Source: Planctomycetota bacterium
GTDB lineage: Bacteria; Planctomycetota; Phycisphaerae; UBA1845
Assembly (NCBI GenBank): GCA_024280855.1
Contig: JAJRPG010000084.1
Coordinates: forward strand, 1-64,000
Length of the DNA stretch: 64,000 nucleotides
Direction of reading: 5' to 3'
The position numbers and the translations under genes are program-made. The notes under the pieces are model-generated. The model had not been told where the DNA came from. It saw only the letters and a list, made by a program, of their open reading frames with translations, and did no database searches. Position 1 is the stretch's first letter, and each line of letters begins with the position of its first letter. Below, piece by piece: positions 52,496 to 60,438 of the stretch.

Positions 52496-55400
52496 ATGGT
52501 ACAAAACAACGATAATAATCCAACCCCTGTAGGAACGTCCCGACGAGATTTCCTGAAAACTACAGGCGTGGCTATTGGTGCCGCGAGTGCTTGGGGTTGG
52601 CCACTCAGGACTCTCGCCTCTCGCCCGGATATTGCCAACCCGCTTGCGTATTACCCCGCGCGTGATTGGGAGAAGATTTATCGCGACCAGTATGCTTACG
52701 ATGGTACGTTTAGTTGGGTGTGTTCCCCGAACGATACTCACTCGTGCCGCGTCATGGCTTACACGCGAAATGGGATCGTTACGCGCATGGGTTCGCAATA
52801 CGACTATCAAGACTATGCGGACATTTACGGTAACAAGGCTACGGTCAACTGGAATCCGAGGCAGTGCGCCAAAGGCTACACGTTCCACCGAATCATCTAT
52901 GGCCCCTACCGCCTGAAGCATCCGATCATCCGTAAAGGATGGAAGGCCTGGGCAGACGCAGGATACCCAGATCTGGATGTCGACAACAACCGGACTAAGT
53001 ATAAGTTCGATAGCCGTGGCACGGACGAGCATGTTCGAATTAGTTGGGAAGATGTTTTTCCATACATCGCCAAGGGATATGTTGCGGTAGCCAAGCGTTA
53101 CAGTGGTGACGCTGGTGCCAAAAAACTTCTCGCTCAGGGTTATCCACAAGAGATGGTTGATGACATGGGAGGGGCCGGTACACGTACGTTCAAAATGCGA
53201 GGCGGTATGGGCCTGCTCGGCGTGATCGGCAAGTACGGTATGTATCGTCTCAACAACTCGATGGCATTGCTCGACGCGCACGTTCGCGGTGTTGGCCCTG
53301 ACAAAGCGCGCGGTGGCCGCAACTGGAGCAACTATACGTGGCATGGCGATCAAGCACCGGGACATCCTTGGGTACACGGGCTACAAACTTCCGATTGCGA
53401 TTTCAATGACCTACGGTTCAGCAAGCTAATTATTTTGAACGGCAAGAACCTGGTTGAAAACAAGATGACGGATTCGCACTGGTTCATCGAGTGTATGGAA
53501 CGCGGCGGTCGCATTGTTGTCATTGCTCCAGAATATGGCGCCCCCAGCACCAAAGCGGATTACTGGATGCCCATCCGACCATCAACAGACGCGGCACTTT
53601 GGCTAGGCATCACTCGTCACATGATTGACAACAAGTGGTACGACGAGAAATTTGTCAAAGAGTTCACGGACTTCCCGCTTCTTGTTAGAACAGACAACCT
53701 CAAACGGCTTCGCGCAGATGAGGTCATTCCCAACTATAAAAGCCATTTATCGAAAGACGGCCCAAGCTTCAAAATTCAAGGTCTAACCGAAGAGCAACAT
53801 GACATCATTGGCGACCGTATCGTGTGGGATGCGAAGACCAATAAGCCTGTTGCGCTTACGCGTGATGAAGTCGGCGGTCGGATGGCCAAGAGAGGTATCA
53901 ATCCCACCTTGGATGGCAAATGGACAATCACGTTGGTGGATGGTTATACGGTCGAAGTGCAGACTGTCTGGACCATGTATCAGGAGCACCTTAAGGACTA
54001 CGACCTTGACGCGGTCGCAGAAATGACCCACTCGCCCAAGAAAATGATTGAGCGACTCGCACGGGACATCTGGGAAACAACGCAAAACGGTGGCCCAGTT
54101 TCGATCCATCAGGGTGAGGGTATCAACCACTGGTTTCATGCTACGGAAGCTAATCGCGCCGCGTACCTGCCTATGATGCTAACCGGAAACATTGGCAAAA
54201 AAGGCGCAGGTGTTCATGCGTGGGCCGGCAATTACAAAGCCGCACTTTTTCAGGGAAGTAAAATAACCGGACCAGGGTTTAAGGGCTGGGTCGCTGAAGA
54301 TCCCTTCGCATTGAATCTTGATGAGCACGCCCCCGGCAAGGATGTCAAAGTCAATCTGCGATGCAAAGGTGAAGAGCCAGCTTATTGGAATCATGGTGAT
54401 CGTCCATTGATCGTTGATACGCCCAAGGGTCGTAAGGTGTTCACCGGTCAAACGCACATGCCAACGCCGACCAAGACGCTACACTTCAACAACGTCAACT
54501 TGTTCAACAACGCGAAGCATGCGTACAACATGTTCAAAAATGTCAATCCGAACATCGAGATGATTATTGCGCAGGACATTGTTATGACAGCGTCTGTGCA
54601 GTACGCGGACATCGGATTACCAGCTAACAGTTGGATCGAATTCGAAGATTTGGAGATCACTGCGTCTTGTTCTAACCCCTTCCTACAAATCTGGAAGGGT
54701 GGTATCAAACCGGTGTTCGATTCCAAAGATGACCTGACTATCATCGCAAACATCGGTAAAGCTGTTGGCGAAGAGATTGGTGACAGTCGATTCTACGATA
54801 TGTTCAAATTCGAGCACGAGGGCAAACGCGGCATCTATATTCAGCGCCTGCTAGATACCTGCACGACCACAATTGGATATAAGCTCAAAGACATAATGGC
54901 TGGTAAGTACGGGCCTCCTGGGGCAGCGTTGATGCTCTTTAGAACGTATCCACGAATACCGTTCTGGGAACAGGTTCACGATGATGAACCTTTCCACACA
55001 GATACCGGGCGATTGAACGCCTATACGGACGTGCCCGAAGCGATCGAGTACGGTGAGAATTTTATTGTTCACCGTGAAGGTCCAGAGGCTACGCCGTACT
55101 TGCCCAACGTCATCATTTCGAGCAATCCTAATGTTCGACCGGAGGACTATGGTATCCCCACAGATGCTGAGCATTGGGACGCGCGAACGGTGCGTAATGT
55201 GAAGATGCCCTGGCGGCAGGTCAAACAAACCAAGAACTTCTTATGGGAAAAGGGTTTCCGCTTCTATTGTCTAACGCCCAAAACCCGACACAAAGTCCAT
55301 TCGCAATGGAGTAATGTCGATTGGCATATGATCTACGATAGTAATTTTGGTGATCCGCACCGCATGGATAGGCGGTCGCCATATGTTGGTGAAAGTCAGC

Positions 55401-56008
55401 TTCATATTAATCCGCAGGCGGCCAAGGATTTGGGGATCAACGACGGGGATTATGTCTATGTCGATGCCAACCCTGCTGATCGACCATACATGGGATGGAA
55501 GCCCGACGACGAATTCTACAAAGTCGCTCGTCTTATGTTACGGGTCACATTCAACCCGGCCTATCCCTATAGCGTAATCATGATGAAGCATGCGCCTTAT
55601 ATCGCAACAGAAAAAAGTGTAAAGGCGCATGAAACTCGCAAGGACGGGCGGGCGCTTTCTGATGATGGCTACCAGGCAAACCTACGTTACGGGTCACAGC
55701 AGAGCCTGACGCGCAATTGGCATATGCCCATGCATCAGACAGATACATTATTCCATAAGAAAAAAGTATACATGGGATTCTTTTTTGGTGGAGAGGCTGA
55801 CAATCACGCCATTAACACAGTGCCCAAAGAAACTCTCGTGCGCGTAGTTAAAGCAGAAGATGGTGGCTTGGGTGGCAAGGGCATATGGCAACCTGCTACC
55901 ACGGGATTATCCCCGGCCAATGAAAACGAAGTAATGAAAAGATATCTAGCCGGTGGATTTGTTGGTGCCTATAGCACCGGTGTGGAAGAAGAGTTCGAGG
56001 AAGACTAG
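52496..56008 (+). CDS. nxrA: Nitrite-oxidoreductase-like catalytic subunit (type II DMSO reductase family)
   Basis: A 1170-residue molybdenum-bisMGD enzyme, exported by Tat (SRRDFLKTTGVAIGAASAW). I prefer ATG 52496 over 52475 because of the purine-rich GAGAGAG before it. The Fe-S cluster motif near the N-terminus is Cys76-x3-Asp80-x3-Cys84...Cys124 ('WVCSPNDTHSCRV', 'NPRQCAKGYTFHR'). NarG instead has His-x3-Cys-x3-Cys...Cys; the Asp form is what I recall for NxrA of Nitrospira and anammox bacteria. 'RTFKMRGGMGLLGVIGKYGM' and 'WHGDQAPGHPWVHGLQTSDC' are also NxrA-like. An Asp in 'ALLDAHVRG' may be the molybdenum ligand. The length fits NxrA (about 1150). It either oxidises nitrite or reduces nitrate (chlorate and similar substrates are possible) on the periplasmic side. 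The B subunit follows after a small gene. Confidence 0.9.
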   Translation: MVQNNDNNPTPVGTSRRDFLKTTGVAIGAASAWGWPLRTLASRPDIANPLAYYPARDWEKIYRDQYAYDGTFSWVCSPNDTHSCRVMAYTRNGIVTRMGSQYDYQDYADIYGNKATVNWNPRQCAKGYTFHRIIYGPYRLKHPIIRKGWKAWADAGYPDLDVDNNRTKYKFDSRGTDEHVRISWEDVFPYIAKGYVAVAKRYSGDAGAKKLLAQGYPQEMVDDMGGAGTRTFKMRGGMGLLGVIGKYGMYRLNNSMALLDAHVRGVGPDKARGGRNWSNYTWHGDQAPGHPWVHGLQTSDCDFNDLRFSKLIILNGKNLVENKMTDSHWFIECMERGGRIVVIAPEYGAPSTKADYWMPIRPSTDAALWLGITRHMIDNKWYDEKFVKEFTDFPLLVRTDNLKRLRADEVIPNYKSHLSKDGPSFKIQGLTEEQHDIIGDRIVWDAKTNKPVALTRDEVGGRMAKRGINPTLDGKWTITLVDGYTVEVQTVWTMYQEHLKDYDLDAVAEMTHSPKKMIERLARDIWETTQNGGPVSIHQGEGINHWFHATEANRAAYLPMMLTGNIGKKGAGVHAWAGNYKAALFQGSKITGPGFKGWVAEDPFALNLDEHAPGKDVKVNLRCKGEEPAYWNHGDRPLIVDTPKGRKVFTGQTHMPTPTKTLHFNNVNLFNNAKHAYNMFKNVNPNIEMIIAQDIVMTASVQYADIGLPANSWIEFEDLEITASCSNPFLQIWKGGIKPVFDSKDDLTIIANIGKAVGEEIGDSRFYDMFKFEHEGKRGIYIQRLLDTCTTTIGYKLKDIMAGKYGPPGAALMLFRTYPRIPFWEQVHDDEPFHTDTGRLNAYTDVPEAIEYGENFIVHREGPEATPYLPNVIISSNPNVRPEDYGIPTDAEHWDARTVRNVKMPWRQVKQTKNFLWEKGFRFYCLTPKTRHKVHSQWSNVDWHMIYDSNFGDPHRMDRRSPYVGESQLHINPQAAKDLGINDGDYVYVDANPADRPYMGWKPDDEFYKVARLMLRVTFNPAYPYSVIMMKHAPYIATEKSVKAHETRKDGRALSDDGYQANLRYGSQQSLTRNWHMPMHQTDTLFHKKKVYMGFFFGGEADNHAINTVPKETLVRVVKAEDGGLGGKGIWQPATTGLSPANENEVMKRYLAGGFVGAYSTGVEEEFEED

Positions 56009-56082
56009 AGGGATTTTACAAGCTACTTTTTATAAGTCCGTAACGACTTTAGTAAAGCTGTGCGTTTTGGAAGGAACAAGTT

Positions 56083-56406
56083 GTGCCGTACGATGATCCA
56101 GCTGCTACCGATCCGATGACTCTTCACGGAGTTGTTGTCGAAACTCAAAACGATGCCGCTATGCGAGACATGGCTGAGTGCTTTGTAGAGGAATATATCC
56201 GGAGTGGATTCGATGCGGATCGCATATTGAAGATGTTTCGAACTAAAGCATATGCAGGGCCGTTCCTGGCATATCAAACCATCGGCGAGGATGCTATACA
56301 ACGCATCATCGATGAGTTATTTCCACTGTGGGGCGGTCGCCAGGTCAAGGCGACACCATCGTCATCAGCCTCTGGACAGATAAGCCTTCCCATACTGGAA
56401 AGCTAG
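56083..56406 (+). CDS. Small conserved-looking protein between A and B subunit genes
   Basis: A 107-residue soluble protein starting at GTG 56083 after AAGGA. No signal peptide or membrane helix is seen. It is acidic and helical ('NDAAMRDMAECFVEEYIRSGFDADRILKMFRTKAYAGPFLAYQTIGEDAIQRIIDELFPLWGG'), with a Ser/Pro-rich tail. I do not recognise the family with certainty. The position between the catalytic and Fe-S subunit genes, with 74 and 9 bases to its neighbours, suggests an accessory role in maturation or assembly. Confidence 0.75.
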   Translation: MPYDDPAATDPMTLHGVVVETQNDAAMRDMAECFVEEYIRSGFDADRILKMFRTKAYAGPFLAYQTIGEDAIQRIIDELFPLWGGRQVKATPSSSASGQISLPILES

Positions 56407-56415
56407 GAGTAAACC

Positions 56416-57693
56416 ATGCCATCAGTCTATAACTGGCAACTAGGTCGCGGGATGCAATATCCATATAAACAAGCATCCCCGAAAGAACAATTTGCTTTCG
56501 TCATCAACATCAATCGGTGCATTGGCTGCCAAACATGCACGATGGCATGCAAAAGTACCTGGACGTTCGCCAAGGGTCAGGAGCATATGTGGTGGACCAA
56601 TGTCGAAACTAAACCCTACGGTGGTTATCCACAGAACTGGGATGTAAAAATCCTAGATAAATTGGAACAGGCCAACCCAGGCGAGCAACAATGGAGCGGC
56701 ACACCTAACGGCAATACGAAAAAACCATATGGAAAGTTTGACGGAAAAAACGTATTCGAAGTTCCCCATGCCATTGCACGCGGTAAGCAGCCCAACCAGG
56801 TCATGGGCTATCTCCCGCCTGACGAAGAATGGCGTTTCCCAAACATCTATGAAGACACACCACAGCATGGCGAATCAAAACCAATGGAGTTTGGTAAAGG
56901 TGAGGAACTTACAGGCGACAAGAAACACAAGGCTTGGTTTTTTTACCTAGCTAGACTATGTAATCATTGCTCATATCCAGCGTGCCTTGCGGCTTGTCCT
57001 CGAACTGCGATCTACAAGCGACCAGAAGATGGCATTGTGTTGATCGATCAGAAAGAGTGTCGCGGATACCGCAAGTGTGTAGAAGCCTGCCCTTACAAGA
57101 AATCACTCTATCGTGGTACCACACGTACATCGGAAAAATGTATCGGATGCTACCCGCGTGTTGAGGGGAAAGATCCGGAAACGAATGGATCGCCAATGGA
57201 GACGCGATGCATGGCGGCATGTATTGGACAAGTGCGCATGCAAGGTTTGGTTAAAGTCGACAAGGACAACGCGTGGATCGAGGATCGTCAGAATCCACTC
57301 TACTATATGGTCCATGTAGCCAAGGTCGCACTACCATTATACCCGCAGCTTGGAACCGAACCGAACGGTTATTACGTGCCACCTAGATGGGTTCCTCTAC
57401 CGTATCTTGAGCAGATGTTCGGACCGGGTGCCAGGCAGGCCGTGGAGCGATATCGCGATCCTGACCGTGAGCTTCTGGCGGTATTACAGCTTTACCGCCG
57501 CTCCAATCAAATTATTTCTCGATACGAGATTGAGGAAGGCCCCAAAGTGTATGAAGCTGAGCGTAACGGCAAGAAATACGAAATGTTTAATGATACGGTA
57601 ATTGCTTTCAACCGCAGCGGTAAAGAAATCTTTCGTACTCAGGTCGAAGAACCGGTGTATATCCGACCGTCTAAGCATGCAAATTCGATTTAA
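56416..57693 (+). CDS. nxrB: Nitrite-oxidoreductase-like Fe-S subunit
   Basis: A 425-residue electron-transfer subunit. The N-terminus 'MPSVYNWQLGRGMQYPYKQA' and 'HMWWTNVETKPYGGYPQNWD' closely resemble NxrB of Nitrospira. Four clusters can be traced: Cys35, 38, 41 and 45 (CIGCQTCTMAC); Cys182, 185, 190 and 194; Cys215, 221 and 225 with Tyr218 where NarH has Trp, which predicts a [3Fe-4S] cluster; and Cys242, 245, 265 and 269. There is no signal peptide, so it probably crosses the membrane in complex with the Tat-borne A subunit. TAGGAG precedes the ATG. It should relay electrons from the Mo site to the NxrC-like haem protein. Confidence 0.92.
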   Translation: MPSVYNWQLGRGMQYPYKQASPKEQFAFVININRCIGCQTCTMACKSTWTFAKGQEHMWWTNVETKPYGGYPQNWDVKILDKLEQANPGEQQWSGTPNGNTKKPYGKFDGKNVFEVPHAIARGKQPNQVMGYLPPDEEWRFPNIYEDTPQHGESKPMEFGKGEELTGDKKHKAWFFYLARLCNHCSYPACLAACPRTAIYKRPEDGIVLIDQKECRGYRKCVEACPYKKSLYRGTTRTSEKCIGCYPRVEGKDPETNGSPMETRCMAACIGQVRMQGLVKVDKDNAWIEDRQNPLYYMVHVAKVALPLYPQLGTEPNGYYVPPRWVPLPYLEQMFGPGARQAVERYRDPDRELLAVLQLYRRSNQIISRYEIEEGPKVYEAERNGKKYEMFNDTVIAFNRSGKEIFRTQVEEPVYIRPSKHANSI

Positions 57694-57717
57694 GTAACAT
57701 GGCTGCAGGAGAACGAT

Positions 57718-58539
57718 ATGACTTATTCCTCATCGATTAATGAGCTTGACCTTACGCGGGCACGTGCCGCAGCGTATGGGTTGATCTCACATGGATTTCA
57801 TTTTCCCGAAAGAGAAACCATTAGCATCATCACCAATCCTGATCGATGGGTTGATTGGCCAGGCGTTCTTCAGAAGGCTGACGGACGAATAAGAAATTAT
57901 TTACAGCCCTTGCAGGACAGTGTCATAGCACTTACGAATTGCTCAGATAGCGCTCAACGAGAATTACAGTATCGCTACGATGACTTATTTGGACACGCAG
58001 TTCGTGGTAATTGCCCAGCGTATGAAATGGAATATGGCAGGAATGAAATCATTCGCCAGGCGTCGGATCTAGCTGATCTTGCTGGGTTTTACCGTGCATT
58101 CGGAATGGAGATCGCAGACAATGCGAACGGTCGACCGGATCATGTAACTGTTGAAAGTGAATTCATGAGCGTATTGTGCTCGAAGCAAGCCTATGCGCTT
58201 ACGCAAGGTGACAAGGAAAATGCCCAAATTTGCACTGATGCCGAGCGTACTTTTTTACGAGATCATTTAGCTCGTTGGCTACCTGCATTCGTGCGTCATG
58301 TCGAAGAGGCTGACGCGAGTGGTTTGTTCGGTGCATTTGCCCGGTTCGCAGATGCTTTCGTTAAGTCCGAATGCCGCTACTTCGATGTTCACGCTGGGCC
58401 AGCTACACTCGAACTTAGGGCCCCCGATCCCGTGCTCGACACTCAAATTTCTTGTGGATCAACTGGTTGTGGAGATGATGAGAAAGGCGAACAGCTCGTG
58501 CAGCTTGGTGGGTTAGGTATTACGGATAGCGAAAAATAG
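57718..58539 (+). CDS. TorD/NarJ-type molybdoenzyme chaperone
   Basis: A 273-residue all-helical protein. 'ARAAAYGLISHGFHFPERE', 'YDDLFGHAVRGNCPAYEMEYG', 'QASDLADLAGFYRAFGMEIADNANGRPDHVTVESEFMSVLCSKQAYAL' and 'FLRDHLARWLPAFVRHVEEAD' are typical of the TorD/DmsD/NarJ family ('RPDH-[IVL]-x-x-[EQ]-[LFS]-x-F-[ML]'). It guards the Tat signal of the catalytic subunit until the Mo cofactor and Fe-S clusters are inserted. The tail has three Cys (SCGSTGCGDD). CAGGAGA precedes the ATG. It lies 24 bases after nxrB and 10 before the next gene. Confidence 0.88.
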   Translation: MTYSSSINELDLTRARAAAYGLISHGFHFPERETISIITNPDRWVDWPGVLQKADGRIRNYLQPLQDSVIALTNCSDSAQRELQYRYDDLFGHAVRGNCPAYEMEYGRNEIIRQASDLADLAGFYRAFGMEIADNANGRPDHVTVESEFMSVLCSKQAYALTQGDKENAQICTDAERTFLRDHLARWLPAFVRHVEEADASGLFGAFARFADAFVKSECRYFDVHAGPATLELRAPDPVLDTQISCGSTGCGDDEKGEQLVQLGGLGITDSEK

Positions 58540-58549
58540 GTCACATTAA

Positions 58550-59338
58550 ATGTTAACGATCGAATACGAACAATCTCTTATAGAAACAACCGTTTTCCTC
58601 GCGATTCGTAATGATGAGCGCTTGGAATGCGAACTGCATCAAGTCGTAGATAACCTCTACGAAATTCCTGATGAGGAAATACGGCAGGGTGAATTTGTGC
58701 CTGTGTTTCGTGAATTTTTTACGAAATTGGGGTTCGATAGATTGATAGCTGGGTTATTGTCCGAAAGGCCTTTGCTTAGCGAACTCATTGATCGATGTGT
58801 TGTTCGTGAGGCTCCCAGAAAAAAAGCCCAATCTGCAGAATTGCTCATACAAGAAAAAATAGATACTGATAGCTGTGTAAGTAAAACACTAATTATTCAG
58901 ATTTGCCCACATTCATTTCTTGAGACCGATGATATTAGTGCTATGGATTCGCCTCGCATACGGCTCGTTAATTTAATGCGACGCGAACTTCTTCACGTAG
59001 CTGATATGTTAGACAATCAGTTTGGATACGTTCGCGAAACTTTTACCGGCGATCCTTCGAGACAAAATATTCAACGTGATCGATATAGAATATTATGGGA
59101 TACTTATGTGGAAGGTCGGCTTGAGCGGGATAAGTTTGGAGTCGATGGAAAAAAACAGAAACTAGCGCAAGATTTTGGTCGTGTTTTCTCCACCAACAAC
59201 GAACGCGTGTTTGCCAGTATTTTCGATGCCCAATCGTTGACTCATTGTAACTTTATGGATTGGGTACACGAGCCAGATTTACTCAGAAACTCGCGCCTGG
59301 CCTCATGCCAAAATGCGGTAAGTAAGGCCTTTGCCTAG
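58550..59338 (+). CDS. Unknown 262-residue protein of the Nxr-like operon
   Basis: A soluble protein without a signal peptide or membrane helices; one segment, 'PRIRLVNLMRRELLHVADMLDNQFGYVRETF', is strongly helical. I do not recognise the family. It holds only four Cys and no clear motif. It lies 10 bases after the chaperone gene and is followed after 91 bases by moaA, so it belongs to the operon. A role in assembly or in holding subunits is a guess from position only. Confidence 0.75.
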   Translation: MLTIEYEQSLIETTVFLAIRNDERLECELHQVVDNLYEIPDEEIRQGEFVPVFREFFTKLGFDRLIAGLLSERPLLSELIDRCVVREAPRKKAQSAELLIQEKIDTDSCVSKTLIIQICPHSFLETDDISAMDSPRIRLVNLMRRELLHVADMLDNQFGYVRETFTGDPSRQNIQRDRYRILWDTYVEGRLERDKFGVDGKKQKLAQDFGRVFSTNNERVFASIFDAQSLTHCNFMDWVHEPDLLRNSRLASCQNAVSKAFA

Positions 59339-59429
59339 GATCTGTTAGTGAAAACAATGTTGTATATTGGATTCGCATACAATAATGCTGAACTTTGTAC
59401 ATCTTAATTTGAGGCAACTATAACCCACG

Positions 59430-60392
59430 ATGATTGATGGCTGCGGAAGAACAATAGACCACCTCCGACTATCATTGACGGATCGTTGCAACTTAGCTTG
59501 TCGATACTGCGTCCCACAAAACGCTCCGCCATGTGGTGAAATGATCGATGAGAATTATGCCTACGAATTAGTCCGCTGGTTATCAACGCGTCATGGCATC
59601 CATCACTTGCGTTTGACGGGCGGAGAACCTCTGCTATACCCACCATTGCTTGGATTGATCAAACGACTTTCCTCGTTAGGTAGTCTTCGCGAGATTACGC
59701 TAACCACAAATGCGCAGGCTTTAGAAAAGCAAGCCGAATCGCTAGCTGCCGCCGGTTTGTCACGCGTGAATATTTCGCTAGACACCATGCAAGCCGACAA
59801 GTTTCAAAGTGTGACTCGGGGCGGGGTGATTGATCACACGCTCCGTGGTATTGAAGCTGCTGTGCGTTGTGGGCTGACTCCTGTAAAAATAAACGTGGTA
59901 GCACAACGATCATTCAACGATGATGAGATAGCCGACATTGCAGAATGGGGACTGGTTCTTGGCTGCGTGGTGCGATTCCTTGAAGTCATGCCCATCGGCC
60001 CATTGGCTCATGTAGCCGACAAACATCTTGTTCCAGCCGCAGAAATTCTAGATAAGCTCGAAAAAAGATTTACACTAAAAGCCATTCCAGGCAGTATAGG
60101 ACAACCAGCGACCGATTACGCTGTCACAGGACATGGTCTTCGAGGTGTTGTTGGTGTTATTGCACCGACGACGCGACCATTTTGCGATCGGTGTCGACGT
60201 ATTCGAATCACATCAAACGGTAAAATCGTTGCTTGTGTTCATGACGCGACGAGTTTTGATCTAACTTCCTGTTGGAATGGGACATCATTGCATGTCGAAG
60301 ATGCTGATAAAGTGCTCCATCGCGCCGTTCTGGCCAAACCAGAGGTTGGTCCGCGCAAGCAGTCGCTCAACATGGTTGCACTTGGTGGATGA
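59430..60392 (+). CDS. moaA: MoaA, GTP 3',8-cyclase (molybdenum cofactor biosynthesis)
   Basis: A 320-residue radical SAM enzyme that starts molybdopterin synthesis from GTP. The N-terminal cluster Cys20-x3-Cys24-x2-Cys27 (CNLACRYC) is present. So are 'LRLTGGEPLLYPPLLGLIKRL', 'LTTNAQALEKQAESLAAAGLSRVNISLDTM' and 'RFLEVMPIGPL'. The C-terminal cluster is 'FCDRCRRIRITSNGKIVACVH', and the protein ends in the Gly-Gly required by MoaA (VALGG). It closes the Nxr-like operon, giving a dedicated source of cofactor precursor. The other moa, moe and mob genes are not in the window. The IS end begins 46 bases after the stop. Confidence 0.95.
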   Translation: MIDGCGRTIDHLRLSLTDRCNLACRYCVPQNAPPCGEMIDENYAYELVRWLSTRHGIHHLRLTGGEPLLYPPLLGLIKRLSSLGSLREITLTTNAQALEKQAESLAAAGLSRVNISLDTMQADKFQSVTRGGVIDHTLRGIEAAVRCGLTPVKINVVAQRSFNDDEIADIAEWGLVLGCVVRFLEVMPIGPLAHVADKHLVPAAEILDKLEKRFTLKAIPGSIGQPATDYAVTGHGLRGVVGVIAPTTRPFCDRCRRIRITSNGKIVACVHDATSFDLTSCWNGTSLHVEDADKVLHRAVLAKPEVGPRKQSLNMVALGG

Positions 60393-60438
60393 TGCTAACA
60401 TCATGTAGTGGCATTATTCAGCGGTGCTATTCGCACTA

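Noticed and set aside
52445-53377. 310-codon minus-strand frame
   Set aside because: Antisense to the NxrA-like gene, which has a Tat signal and cofactor motifs.
52496-57693. Plain narGH nitrate reductase
   Set aside because: Cluster motif, N-terminal NxrB signature, Tat export and absence of narI/narJ order favour an Nxr-like enzyme, though nitrate reduction remains possible.
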